Shown: positions 1 through 8,530, numbered from the stretch's first letter. The stretch is DNA of 56,818 bases from Shewanella sp. Isolate13 (GCF_022398325.1 NZ_JAKEVD010000031.1:1-56818), one strand, 5' to 3'. Numbers and translations: made by a program. The notes: generated by a model not told the origin, from the sequence alone.

Positions 1-410
1 GGCGTACATAGTGCGGAAGCTTTGCCTAAGGCGTTGACTTGGTAACTAGACCATTGATATTTACAAGGATCATCAACCATATTTGCTCTAACTGGATTGA
101 GCTCTATATAGCGATATAGTTGCAGTAGATAGTCTTCAGCTTGTACTAAGCAAGACTTATATCGCCCCTCCCATAGTGTTCCAGAGCGTTTATAAGTGTA
201 ATTAAAGTATCTTACGTACTGTCGTCCAAGGGACTGCATCATTTGGCTAATAGCATTAGTCTCTCGTGGTGTGCAAAGTAGGTGGACATGATTTGTCATA
301 AATACCCAAGCATGAATTTCCACCTGAAACTTCTTGGCGTAGTCCTTTAGCCAGCCGGTATAGGCAATAAAGTCTTGTTCTGAAGTAAAGCAGGCTTGGC
401 GGTTGTTGCC
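1..410 (-). pseudogene. Truncated Y1 (RAYT-like) transposase, copy 1
   Basis: This is a second copy of the transposase gene found at 436-1128. Bases 1-410 align without gaps to 662-1071 with six substitutions. It covers roughly residues 22-158 of the protein, including the HVH metal-binding pair and the catalytic-tyrosine helix, and runs off the left edge of the window. The N-terminal 21 codons are missing because the sequence changes at 411 to the inverted end of the neighbouring element. Unlike copy 2 it keeps the tryptophan codon (TGG) at base 51, where copy 2 has TGA. Four of the six differences are silent, one is Asp/Glu and one is Trp/stop. It has no start codon of its own and is probably dead. 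Confidence 0.8.
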
Positions 411-435
411 GGAATAAGTGGGGTCAGAGTAAACT
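411..435. repeat. Left 25-bp inverted repeat
   Basis: Perfect reverse complement of 1184-1208. It contains the core GGGGTCAGAGTAAACT. The match stops at both sides (C against A outside, T against A inside), so 25 bp is the full length. Confidence 0.85.
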
Positions 436-1128
436 TTATGCTGTTGGCTTTGTTGGCCGCCCCATTTTCTGTGGTCTCATGTTTGTGTTTGTTAGTTTTT
501 CAATTTCATCTTTAAATTTATCATTTCCGATTGCCATGCCTTTGTGGGTTGCTTGTCGAATATCCTCAATCATTTTTGTGTCTAGGTGATGTTTAAACAG
601 GGCTCGATAACATGTTTGTCGGGTTTTATCGTTAGGATGAATAGCAAGGTAAGCTGGGTGAGGCGTACATAGTGCGGAAGCTTTGCCTAAGGCGTTGACT
701 TGGTAACTAGATCATTGATATTTACAAGGCTCATCGACCATATTTGCTCTAACTGGATTGAGCTCTATATAGCGATATAGTTGCAGTAGATAGTCTTCAG
801 CTTGTACTAAGCAAGACTTATATCGCCCCTCCCATAGTGTTCCAGAGCGTTTATAAGTGTAATTAAAGTATCTTACGTACTGTCGCCCAAGGGACTGCAT
901 CATTTGGCTAATAGCATTAGTCTCTCGTGGTGTGCAAAGTAGGTGGACATGATTTGTCATAAATACCCAAGCATGAATTTCTACCTGAAATTTCTTGGCG
1001 TAGTCCTTTAGCCAGCCGGTATAGGCAATAAAGTCTTGTTCTGAAGTAAAGCAGGCTTGGCGGTTGTTGCCGCGTTGAATGATATGTTGAGGTATGCCTA
1101 TCGGATTGGCTCTCGGTTTTCTAGGCAT
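436..1128 (-). pseudogene. RAYT-like Y1 transposase with premature stop, copy 2
   Basis: REP-associated (IS200/Y1, HUH) transposases are single-domain endonucleases that cut single-stranded DNA through a tyrosine. The HUH pair is visible in MTNHVHLL, and the tyrosine helix in YRYIELNPVRANMV. The frame is open from ATG 1128, preceded by AAAGGGAA eight bases upstream, to a TGA at 712-714. Reading through that single stop continues the family signature (KYQ-stop-SSYQVNALGKAS, then PHPAYLAIHP) to a TAA at 436-438, giving about 230 residues, a normal length. Copy 1 has TGG at the stop, so this is a nonsense mutation in an otherwise intact gene. Confidence 0.85.
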
Positions 1129-1183
1129 GTGCAAGTTCCCTTTGCAATGTTCACTATGTTAATGAGTATAGATGAATAGTTTT

Positions 1184-1208
1184 AGTTTACTCTGACCCCA
1201 CTTATTCC
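1184..1208. repeat. Right 25-bp inverted repeat
   Basis: Perfect reverse complement of 411-435. It lies upstream of the transposase start, beginning about 55 bases from the ATG. Confidence 0.85.
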
Positions 1209-1298
1209 TTATTTTTGCTTTTCACTTACTTACTCATTCTCCAAATTAAAACAAGATAAAAAATAACAACGGCAAGCCACTCTAAGCTAAAAATAACA

Positions 1299-1550
1299 CT
1301 AATCGGTAATGACATCAGATTTGCCCTCTGTAGAGATGTTTCCTTGAAAACCGAGACATTGGCTGTTGGTTGTTCGCTGTTGCAATTTGAGTTGTTTAGT
1401 CAGCAAGCTATGTATGGCAATCAAGGTGACTGTACCTAAATAGGCCTGTGAAATATCGAGCATCTCTAGGTGTGCAAACAAGCCTAGCACTGTGGCTAAT
1501 ATTGGCGATATTTGAGATGAAAAAGTATAGTGTAAGTTTTTGAAAAACAT
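1299..1550 (-). pseudogene. Short ORF, possible EamA/DMT permease C-terminal remnant
   Basis: The 83-residue frame contains a stretch (SPILATVLGLF, HLEMLDISQAYLG, then a hydrophobic run) that resembles the last two helices of EamA-type drug/metabolite transporters, where an E-x-L-x-x-x-Q-x-x-G pattern is common. A full member has about 300 residues, so if real this is only the tail. It sits beside the transposase unit, which could explain the damage. No good ribosome binding site was seen. It could also be a chance frame. Confidence 0.3.
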
Positions 1551-1852
1551 ATTTAGTCTTAATGGCCATAGGTAAATCGTGCTTATAAGCTCAAAGAGCT
1601 AGTGCAGAATAAGAAACACAGTTGAGCCCTATGCGCAGGCTTCTTATTGACGATAAAATGATAAATTTTTTGTTTACGGCAATACAGGAATTAGAGAAAT
1701 TCAATTTTGGTTGAACAATTGGGGGGAGAAAAATCAATCATAGAATCCTTTTCTTTTGCTTTGTTTTCTATAACAAAAATGCTTTTCTGCGCTTTGACTG
1801 CACATTAATGTGAAATCACTTCAAATATAATCCTCACTTTTGCGAGTCAATT
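1551..1852. other. Non-coding gap upstream of the DUF6985-like gene
   Basis: About 300 bases of AT-rich DNA without a convincing gene. It should hold the promoter of the gene starting at 1853. No terminator, RNA or repeat was recognised. Confidence 0.4.
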
Positions 1853-2341
1853 ATGAAAACAATCAATATTACTTGGAAAGAAGGTGAAGAGTTTCATGAA
1901 GGTACGGCTGGGCTGAATGCTTGGCATGATTTTCAAGGCTACGGCAGTGTTGAATTTCTCACCCGAGAAGACCTGGCTATTGCTGATAATATGCAGCAAT
2001 GGTTTATCGATAATGAAAAACGCATTTATGCGCTAGTCTGCGATTATGTGAATGAAAACTACCAAGAGCTGCTTGAAGATTCTGAATTTCTAGATGTGTT
2101 TGACGAAGATTCAGAATCTTACGAAACCTGTGTCGGCGAGGTGAATGAAGCCGATATGCGAGCAGGGGATATCTTTAAGTTAATGCAACTTTCCGCATTT
2201 GTGTTGCATCACCCAGACAAAAACGCAGTAGGGATGCTCTTTGAATGTGCTTGGGATGAAGAGCATGGCTTTGGACTGGTGATCCAAGGGGATGAAATTA
2301 TCTCTCAAGATGGTGCGCAGGTCGCGTATAGGGGGCTGTAA
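1853..2341 (+). CDS. DUF6985-like acidic cytoplasmic protein
   Basis: A 162-residue, strongly acidic protein without signal peptide or membrane segment. The C-terminal motif WDEEHGFGLVIQGDEI resembles the W-D-x-E-H-G-x-G-V signature of the DUF6985 family, whose function is unknown and whose members often sit among polymorphic-toxin immunity genes. Start is ATG 1853; the upstream region is poor in purines, so expression is probably modest. It stands alone between a transposase scar and an EEP lipoprotein, and is followed by its own terminator at 2368. The family call is from memory of the motif. Gene reality is well supported by the clean frame. Confidence 0.65.
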   Translation: MKTINITWKEGEEFHEGTAGLNAWHDFQGYGSVEFLTREDLAIADNMQQWFIDNEKRIYALVCDYVNENYQELLEDSEFLDVFDEDSESYETCVGEVNEADMRAGDIFKLMQLSAFVLHHPDKNAVGMLFECAWDEEHGFGLVIQGDEIISQDGAQVAYRGL

Positions 2342-2367
2342 AGCCCTTACTTATCAATTCAGATATT

Positions 2368-2410
2368 AACCTCTTACTTGGCCGCGTGGTTTGCAGAGTA
2401 AGAGGTTTTC
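2368..2410 (+). terminator. Intrinsic terminator after the DUF6985-like gene
   Basis: Perfect 11-bp stem (AACCTCTTACT at 2368-2378, AGTAAGAGGTT at 2397-2407) with an 18-base loop and a short T run. Confidence 0.65.
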
Positions 2411-2446
2411 CAGTCTTGTATTGCGCGATGGGCGCTTAATTGTTTT

Positions 2447-2469
2447 CAGCAACTCAGCAACTCAGCAAC
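2447..2469. repeat. Short tandem repeat, CAGCAACT x2.9
   Basis: The 8-base unit CAGCAACT occurs almost three times head to tail in the gap before the EEP lipoprotein gene. It is too small to interpret. Confidence 0.7.
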
Positions 2470-2686
2470 AGAAGCATGCACTAAGGCTACCTAGGTACAG
2501 CCCAATTTAATTATGCAGCTGTTTAATCATGACAGTTTGTTAACTCCGTGCTGTTTATCTTGGCAAGCTAATGGTCTAAGTCACAAAAAGATAGGACTCT
2601 TCTATCTTTTTCTATACACCTGTATAGACTCCATCGGGAGCTCAAATTAATTGAGCCAATATAATAAATTAAAGATGGGTCACTAT

Positions 2687-4057
2687 ATGAAACTACTAAA
2701 AACTGCCGCAGCTTTAGCTGTAGGCGTTGCACTACTATCGGGTTGTAATGATGATGACGTAAAGTATGTTGATCATACTGAAGTCAAAATTGCGACTTAT
2801 AATCTCTCTTTTGATCGCAATACATTCGCAGACTTAGTCGCAGAAATGGCGATCGCTCCTGCTGAGCAAAACACGTTGGTAGCAGCTTATCTGGAAGATC
2901 GCGATGCGATGGAGCCTGCAGAGCAAGTTACAGCGGCAAAAGTTATCCAAATCCGTAACGTTGCTGCCATTATTCAGAAGAACCGCCCTGATGTGCTAAT
3001 GATGGGTGAATATAATAACGATGGTACTGGCGAAGACCTATCGGCTCTGAAAGGCTTCCAAACTAACTATCTGTCAGTTGCTCAAAGCATCGATGGTGCA
3101 GGTGGTGAAGCTAACCTAGAGCCGATTGAATATCCATTTGCCGAAAGCTACGCTACCAATACAGGCCGTCTTAGTGGCTTCGACTTGAATAACGATGGTT
3201 ATGTCGCGACTGAAGCCGATATTGGCACGCCAGCTTACGCTAATGATTCATGGGGATATGGCGAATACCACGGTAAATACGCTTTCGCGCTGATGTCTAA
3301 GTTCGAAATCGATACTAAGAACACGCGTACTTTCCAAAACTTTAAGTGGAAAGATCTTGAAGGCGCTGAAAACCCATTATTAGATGGTCAAAACTGGTAC
3401 ACAGATGAAGAGTGGCAACAGATGACTCTGTCATCTAAAAACCACGTTGATGCGCCTATCTTAGTACCGACTAAAGACGGTACTGAGACTATCCATATCC
3501 TAATGTCTCATCCTACTCCACCAGTATTTGACACGGGTAAGAATAAACTTCAAAACGCTGCAGAAGTTGAGTTCTGGCACAACTATGTCACTAACGCACA
3601 AGCGTTTTACGATGACGCCGGTAATACTGGTGCACTAAAAGAAGGCGCACACTTCGTGATTGTAGGTGACCAAAACCTTGATGCAGCTCCAGGTGCGGGT
3701 GATGGCCTTACTGAAGTCATGGCTGAGCTACACGCTGATCCTGTTGTTAACCAAAATGTGACTAACGGCGACCTATATCCTACAAGTTATGGTGCAGCTG
3801 AGTACGCGGCAGACCGAAGCTCTGAACATCCTTACCCTAACCGCATTACCGCTGAATTCCATAACCCGTACGGCGGTATTAATGCTGACCACGCCATCCC
3901 ATCTGCGTCGCTCAATATTGTAGATTCAGGTGTATACTGGCAGGCAAGCTACCAAGAAGGGCGTATGTTATTTAACGATAAACGTATCGGTAAATACGGT
4001 AATGGTAAAGACGTGTCTTCTGACCACCGCATGGTTTGGGTTAAAGCTAAATTTTAA
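2687..4057 (+). CDS. Endonuclease/exonuclease/phosphatase-fold lipoprotein
   Basis: A lipoprotein of about 456 residues in the EEP (DNase I-like) superfamily. The signal peptide ends in the lipobox LLSGC. EEP landmarks follow in order: an N-terminal ATYNLSFDR strand, the metal-binding glutamate in RPDVLMMGEYNNDG, the GDQNLD loop, and a C-terminal SSDHRMVWV carrying the catalytic Asp-His. Members cleave phosphodiester bonds in nucleic acids or phospholipids; the substrate here is unknown. ATG 2687 gives a standard 20-residue lipoprotein signal; a TTG at 2651 and an ATG at 2675 are in frame upstream. It is monocistronic, with a gap before it and a strong shared terminator after it. Confidence 0.8.
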   Translation: MKLLKTAAALAVGVALLSGCNDDDVKYVDHTEVKIATYNLSFDRNTFADLVAEMAIAPAEQNTLVAAYLEDRDAMEPAEQVTAAKVIQIRNVAAIIQKNRPDVLMMGEYNNDGTGEDLSALKGFQTNYLSVAQSIDGAGGEANLEPIEYPFAESYATNTGRLSGFDLNNDGYVATEADIGTPAYANDSWGYGEYHGKYAFALMSKFEIDTKNTRTFQNFKWKDLEGAENPLLDGQNWYTDEEWQQMTLSSKNHVDAPILVPTKDGTETIHILMSHPTPPVFDTGKNKLQNAAEVEFWHNYVTNAQAFYDDAGNTGALKEGAHFVIVGDQNLDAAPGAGDGLTEVMAELHADPVVNQNVTNGDLYPTSYGAAEYAADRSSEHPYPNRITAEFHNPYGGINADHAIPSASLNIVDSGVYWQASYQEGRMLFNDKRIGKYGNGKDVSSDHRMVWVKAKF

Positions 4058-4072
4058 TCTGAATTAAACTCA

Positions 4073-4101
4073 AAAAAGCCCCGAATTATTCGGGGCTTTT
4101 T
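4073..4101. terminator. Bidirectional intrinsic terminator
   Basis: AAAAAGCCCCGAA, a 3-base loop, then TTCGGGGCTTTTT: a perfect 13-bp stem with A and T runs on both sides. It sits between the convergent EEP lipoprotein gene and the 4122-4439 gene and can serve both. Confidence 0.9.
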
Positions 4102-4121
4102 AAGTTAGATAGGCTTCACTT

Positions 4122-4439
4122 TTAGTTACTCTGGCGAGAAAGCATCTGTTTGAGCTGGGCTTCTTCAGCCTTGGTAAGCATAGGCTGAGGGGCGACCTGT
4201 ATGTTGGTCGGGCAGGCTGTTTCGTTATCTAAAACGGTATCAAATACCTGAAAATGGCTAGCTGCTAGTGTCTGGTATTGGCAGATAAGCAAGTTGTCAT
4301 CGGTTTTCGATTTCACCAAGTTAGCGGTTACCGCCGTATTTGAGGAGGCGTGAACGCTACCCATTGAGATAAATAAGCTCAGAGTGATAGTGGTTACCGC
4401 TTTCACAGTTGTTGCTAGCATTTTAGTTAATTGCTTCAT
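4122..4439 (-). CDS. Small secreted protein, unknown function
   Basis: About 105 residues with an N-terminal signal peptide (basic MKQLTK start, hydrophobic core, cleavage near SVHA-SS). The mature part is about 70 residues with two cysteines that could form one disulfide (LLICQY and ETACPTN) and a glutamine- and alanine-rich C-terminal helix. I recognise no family. The start at 4439 is chosen because AGAGG lies six bases upstream; an ATG seven codons earlier has a poorer site. It converges on the EEP lipoprotein gene. Confidence 0.6.
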   Translation of the reverse strand: MKQLTKMLATTVKAVTTITLSLFISMGSVHASSNTAVTANLVKSKTDDNLLICQYQTLAASHFQVFDTVLDNETACPTNIQVAPQPMLTKAEEAQLKQMLSRQSN

Positions 4440-4653
4440 CTGTCGCCTCTGCTTAATCATCCTAACTTGATGATTAATATAGCAACAGAATGCTGTACGG
4501 AAACTTAACGATTGACTACGGAGCTATCTTTTCAGCTATCTTTTCACCTATGTTTTTAGCTCTGTTTTTACTTCTTTTGAGTTGAGGTTCTTACTCGGAT
4601 TTCATTTAACTTTCTGTTGTCTGTTAGAGGCTTATCGCTTTCAGGCTTTAACT

Positions 4654-5181
4654 TTATGACATCTCCAACTCCATTGTCCAATCAGCCACTTTGACCGGTT
4701 TCGCGTATGAGGGGTTCTTAACCGATTCAATGGCATCGATAACAGACTTATGGAAAAAAACGATGATTGACTCAAATGAGGGGGTAAACACAAGTCTGTT
4801 TTCTAAGGGAATGGCACTGAGCTTATCGAAGTCAAAACCTATCTGCTCATCAAGAATATTAATGATGTTGTAGCAGTGAAGGTACAGATAGTCCTTATCA
4901 ACTATCTTAGCGGGAACAAGCGAGTTGTTATATAAACTTAGTTCAACTAACGGCTTTGCGTAGTCCATATCAAACAGCAGCTTAGTGCCAGCTGAAATAT
5001 CAAATGCTGCCTCTATGGGTTTGAAGGTTTTCAGACTTTTACATTCGAAACTGGCGGGTATGTTTGTTGATATCGCTTGGTCTCTTAAGATCCCCAATCT
5101 GCGACTGTCGTTCATATTGACTACAAAGTTGACTTTGGAGTAGTCATTTGAAAAAACATAATATTCATCTTTAATTGGCAT
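4654..5181 (-). CDS. Imm11-like (DUF1629-like) protein, copy 1
   Basis: A cytoplasmic protein of about 175 residues. The segment RLVFTPSFESIIVFFHKSVIDAI near the C-terminus matches a segment of the protein at 17715-18281 (ERLIFRDSGWKDKVFFHKSIVNKI), so the two are distant paralogues. This pattern is typical of the Imm11/DUF1629 group, which is predicted to neutralise polymorphic toxins. No toxin gene is adjacent. The start is uncertain: ATG 5181 gives an N-terminus beginning MPIKDEYYVFS as is usual for the group, but ATG 5214 and TTG 5223 are also in frame. Confidence 0.55.
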   Translation of the reverse strand: MPIKDEYYVFSNDYSKVNFVVNMNDSRRLGILRDQAISTNIPASFECKSLKTFKPIEAAFDISAGTKLLFDMDYAKPLVELSLYNNSLVPAKIVDKDYLYLHCYNIINILDEQIGFDFDKLSAIPLENRLVFTPSFESIIVFFHKSVIDAIESVKNPSYAKPVKVADWTMELEMS

Positions 5182-5540
5182 CGTAGATTTATCCAGGGCT
5201 CTTATATGCATCATGGTAAACAAGCGAGAAGTCTCTTCTAAGCTTGAGTTGCAGAATTTAAACCCTTGGTCATTGTTATTACAAGACTTTCCTTCAAACT
5301 TGGCACTTTCATTAACCAGTCATAGGCGTACATCAAAAATGGCATGACTGTCAGCCTCCCTTGTTAAAAGTAGCAGCGCACCACTCATTTCTGTATCCAT
5401 ATGTGATAGAAGTATAACGGATTAGCAAATTTTGCGATTTAGCTTGCCTCTGTCAGTCATGTTCAACATATAATCCGCGTGATTTTCCCTATTAATTTAA
5501 TCGCTTATGCCTTCTTTGTTGTTTTAGTGGGAAAAGTTCT
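5182..5540. other. Gap between divergent accessory genes
   Basis: About 360 bases between the Imm11-like gene (minus) and the zincin lipoprotein (plus). It should hold both promoters. No terminator, RNA or repeat was recognised. Confidence 0.4.
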
Positions 5541-6377
5541 ATGTATTTTTTGGCTAAACTTTGGAATTGTGAATTGATGAAGTCTTTACTCCCTTTTATG
5601 TTAGGTACAGTCGTACTCGTTGGTTGTGGTGGCAGTGATAGTAGTGACAATCATGTGTCAGACTCAATCATTGCTGAAACGGTAAAGTGCACTAACTTGG
5701 CCGAAGGTGGCTTATGTACTCAAAATATTTATGGCGCTTGGGGGCTGATAGATCTGACATGGGCTACTTGTAATAGCGTGTATTGTTTTGAGGATGGTAC
5801 AGCGCCTGCAGAAAGCCCAAGTTTGACACGTTGGCCTGAGGGGGGGCTTATCCCTGTTTATTTCCTCAACGCTGAAGACCCCCGTTTTACTTACGCAATG
5901 AATAAAGCGGAAAGTTTAGTTGGCTATCAGCTATTTGATAGAAAAGGCGTGATTAAGCTGGATATCAGCGACACGAATAACATTGATTACTCAAGTGTCC
6001 CTACGGACTGGGGCTTTATTTGGAGCCAAGGTACCACTGCAGGTAATTGCGGTTCAGGCACCGTATCTGTAGGGCCTATGACGACTAACATTGTCAACCA
6101 TAGTGTTGGACTTGATTACGGTATCATTCAGCCTATAGGCAATACATTTACCTGGATCAATATCGATAGCGGAAGCCCGACCCCAGATCCAAGCTGTACA
6201 ACCGTTGCTGATAACGAAGTTACCCTTCATGAGCTAGGCCATGCTCTTGGCATGAACAACCACTTCGATGGCTTTGGTAATGGCGGTGCATTTAATCAAA
6301 ATGCACAGAGGGTATTACGTACTATCTATAGTAACCCTCCAGGACAGCCTTTTGATGCGTTAAGTATCGCGCAGTAG
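5541..6377 (+). CDS. Zincin metalloprotease lipoprotein (matrixin-like)
   Basis: A 278-residue predicted lipoprotein (lipobox VLVGC, followed by a Gly/Ser/Asp linker). The active-site helix HELGHALGMNNH near residue 235 is the extended zincin motif HExxHxxGxxNH of matrixin-like peptidases: three zinc-binding histidines and a catalytic glutamate. The rest of the chain is rich in cysteine pairs, as expected outside the cytoplasm. ATG 5541 has GGGA eight bases upstream. ATG 5577 would give a tidier 17-residue signal and may be the true start. It is monocistronic. The substrate is unknown. Confidence 0.7.
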   Translation: MYFLAKLWNCELMKSLLPFMLGTVVLVGCGGSDSSDNHVSDSIIAETVKCTNLAEGGLCTQNIYGAWGLIDLTWATCNSVYCFEDGTAPAESPSLTRWPEGGLIPVYFLNAEDPRFTYAMNKAESLVGYQLFDRKGVIKLDISDTNNIDYSSVPTDWGFIWSQGTTAGNCGSGTVSVGPMTTNIVNHSVGLDYGIIQPIGNTFTWINIDSGSPTPDPSCTTVADNEVTLHELGHALGMNNHFDGFGNGGAFNQNAQRVLRTIYSNPPGQPFDALSIAQ

Positions 6378-6390
6378 GGGTTAAGGTTAG

Positions 6391-6425
6391 GTGGTCGAAT
6401 TAGTTGATAGCACTAATTCGACCAC
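6391..6425. terminator. Perfect 14-bp hairpin between convergent genes
   Basis: GTGGTCGAATTAGT, seven-base loop, ACTAATTCGACCAC. It lies between the convergent zincin gene and the last Mrp gene. There is no T run on either side, so it may act as a 3' stabilising hairpin rather than a classical terminator. Confidence 0.55.
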
Positions 6426-6456
6426 GGTTAACATCTAATTCAGCTCTCAACCTTCC

Positions 6457-8157
6457 CTAGCCAAGAAAACCGATAAACAGGTATGAGGCCAAGATCACGG
6501 CGACCCAAAGTACCATGTTGCCCGATGGGTAAGAGCCCGATAGTAAGCCTCCTAAGCCCTTATGCTTGTTGGCAATAATGGACTGGTATTGGCTTAGTTT
6601 GCCTCGTATCGCTTGGCGTAGCGCCCTATCAAGCTTCCATATTACTGCGAACAACTTGTGTAGCACTGAGGGAATGGCGCGCCTGTAGATCCAATCTACA
6701 TCTAAGTTGGTCGAGCGTAGCTCTGGCGGATACATGCCTCTGAGGTTTAACCAAACAAAGGCTAAGGCAGAGAAGAACAGCAACTGAGTCTGTGCCAATA
6801 CGTGGGTTGCATCATAAGGGTTGTAACCCGTGTCATATGGCAGCAGCGAGTATAGCGCCGCAGGGTAGATGCCGATGGCTATACACAGACTGGCAGCGAT
6901 AAACATGGCGAACAACATATTGCTAGGCGGATCGCTGGCACGCAGCCCCGAGTCGTGGGCGAAGAAGGCAAAGTAGGGGATCTTGATCCCGGCATGGTGG
7001 AACACACCTGCAGAGGCGAACAGCAGCATCAACCAAACCCAGTCGTGTCCGGTTTCAAGGGCGGCAGACATCACCATAGACTTACTAACGAAGCCGCTAA
7101 ACAGTGGGAAGGCCGAGATAGATGCGGCGCCAACGATACACAGAATCGTGGTCTTGGGCATGGTTTTATACAGGCCGCCGAGATCTGAGCCGTTGATTCG
7201 GCCTGTCATATGTAGCACTGCGCCCATGCTCATAAACAGCAGGCCTTTAAAGATCACATCGTTAAAGGCATGGGAAACCGCGCCGTTGATTGCCAGTGCG
7301 GTGCCAATGCCGATGCCGACTACCATAAAGCCGACCTGGTTAATCAGGCTATAGGCCAGTACTCGGCGTAGATCATTTTCAATCACCGCAAAGAAGATCG
7401 GGAAGCAGGTCATGGCTGCGCCAATGTAGATCAGCAGCTCGGTGCCGGGGTAGGCGCGAGCCAGTGCATAAACGGCCACTTTAGTGGTAAATGCACTGAG
7501 GATAACCGTTCCGGTTGGTGTGGCTTCTGGGTAGGCATCGGTGAGCCAGTTATGGGCAAAAGGAAAGGCACATTTAATACCAAAGGCGATAAATATCAGC
7601 CAGCCTGCGATCCCTTCTAGGCCTATGTAGCTAAAGGCCAGTGAGCCCGTTTCGGCGGCGTAAAATAGCGCGCCTACCAGCAAAATCACGCCAGACAGCA
7701 CTTGAATGATCAGGTAGCGCATACCCGCATGATAGGCGCGGGAGGTTCTGCGCGCCCAGATCAGAAATACCGAGGTAAAGGCCAGTAGCTCCCAGAACAC
7801 AAATAGCGTCAGCAGATCGCCCGCAAATACCGCGCCTAGCGCACTACCCGCATAGAACATGGTGGCGACCTGTTGCACGGTATCTTTAACGTGAAGCGAG
7901 TAGATGATGGAGATGAACGCGGCGATATGGAATACATAGCCGAACATCAGGCTGAGTTTGTCTGCGCGGTAGGGCACCAACTCATAATCTAAAAACGCCA
8001 GCTGCAGGTGAATGCCTTCGGGCACTGTCCACAGGTGTAATGCGCTAACGAAGGGAATGGCCACCATTATCGCGCCGCGCAGTTTGCCGCGGGTCATTGC
8101 AGCAATAAGCCCGCCGATAAAGAACAGGGTAAAGGGCGGTAACTCAAGCATCCACAT
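6457..8157 (-). CDS. Mrp antiporter-type proton-translocating subunit (third D/NuoN-like)
   Basis: A polytopic membrane protein of 566 residues from the Proton_antipo_M family (MrpA/MrpD, NuoL/M/N). Key charged residues of the ion path are present: Glu in FVFWELLAF (about 123), Lys in FGIKCAFPFAHNWL (about 195) and Lys in TTKVAVYALA (about 226). It is the last gene of the operon and probably forms one antiporter-like channel of the complex. ATG 8157 is chosen because AGGTGA lies six bases upstream; the GTG at 8166 lacks such a site. It overlaps the 3' end of the preceding small gene. It is longer than the other two D-type subunits, with a C-terminal extension after the last antiporter helices. 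Confidence 0.85.
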   Translation of the reverse strand: MWMLELPPFTLFFIGGLIAAMTRGKLRGAIMVAIPFVSALHLWTVPEGIHLQLAFLDYELVPYRADKLSLMFGYVFHIAAFISIIYSLHVKDTVQQVATMFYAGSALGAVFAGDLLTLFVFWELLAFTSVFLIWARRTSRAYHAGMRYLIIQVLSGVILLVGALFYAAETGSLAFSYIGLEGIAGWLIFIAFGIKCAFPFAHNWLTDAYPEATPTGTVILSAFTTKVAVYALARAYPGTELLIYIGAAMTCFPIFFAVIENDLRRVLAYSLINQVGFMVVGIGIGTALAINGAVSHAFNDVIFKGLLFMSMGAVLHMTGRINGSDLGGLYKTMPKTTILCIVGAASISAFPLFSGFVSKSMVMSAALETGHDWVWLMLLFASAGVFHHAGIKIPYFAFFAHDSGLRASDPPSNMLFAMFIAASLCIAIGIYPAALYSLLPYDTGYNPYDATHVLAQTQLLFFSALAFVWLNLRGMYPPELRSTNLDVDWIYRRAIPSVLHKLFAVIWKLDRALRQAIRGKLSQYQSIIANKHKGLGGLLSGSYPSGNMVLWVAVILASYLFIGFLG

Positions 8158-8530
8158 GGTGATCACCTACTTTTTTATTTTTAGTCTGATTGCTTGCACC
8201 CGTGTGGGTGTTTTCATCAGTGGTTTTTTCTAAATTGCCTTCACTATTATTGTCACTAAGACTGTCATTGGGATCGTCATAATAGTCTTCCGAGCGCATC
8301 AGAAAGGTTCGCATCCAGCGTGCTACAAGTACCAAGATGACACAGCCGACAAAGCCATAGATGGGGTAGAACAGCGGCAGGTTCTCCCAGCTGTGGTACA
8401 CATGGCGATGAATGACAAAATCAAGCACCACAAGCAGCGTGCAACAGGTATACAGAAGATACAAAATACGGTTGATGTTTTTTGGGTTATCAAAGAGATA
8501 CTGCTTGTTCTGTTTCTGGTTAGTGTCCAT
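8144..8530 (-). CDS. Small two-helix membrane protein of the Mrp operon
   Basis: 128 residues: a short basic N-terminus, two membrane helices (about 20-42 and 55-72), then FLMRSEDYYDDP and a long acidic, disordered tail ending in a His-containing stretch. I recognise no named family. Its position, overlapping D-type genes on both sides (11 bp and 14 bp), argues that it is made in step with the antiporter and may be an accessory or assembly subunit. It is absent from the classical seven-gene mrpABCDEFG set. Confidence 0.7.
   Translation of the reverse strand: MDTNQKQNKQYLFDNPKNINRILYLLYTCCTLLVVLDFVIHRHVYHSWENLPLFYPIYGFVGCVILVLVARWMRTFLMRSEDYYDDPNDSLSDNNSEGNLEKTTDENTHTGASNQTKNKKVGDHHVDA

Larger units (their letters stand above)
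411..1208 (-). mobile_element. Transposase unit with perfect 25-bp inverted ends
   Basis: The 798-bp unit is bounded by identical 25-bp sequences in opposite orientation at 411-435 and 1184-1208, containing the core GGGGTCAGAGTAAACT. The only gene inside is the Y1-type transposase of copy 2, whose stop codon directly abuts the left end. No flanking target duplication is visible: the left flank is transposase sequence of copy 1 and the right flank is unrelated. Classical Y1 (HUH) elements end in hairpins rather than long inverted repeats, so the ends may be where the REP-like recognition sequence of this family sits. Boundaries rest only on the repeats. Confidence 0.7.

Noticed and set aside
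1..1208. Simple nested insertion of one transposase unit into another
   Set aside because: If copy 2 had inserted into copy 1, the missing first 21 codons of copy 1 would resume after 1208. They do not.
4691..4873. Plus-strand ORF of 60 codons
   Set aside because: Lies entirely opposite the Imm11-like gene and has no recognisable product.
6955..7354. Plus-strand ORFs opposite the Mrp D-type gene
   Set aside because: Antisense shadows of a strongly supported membrane-protein gene, with no ribosome sites or family resemblance.
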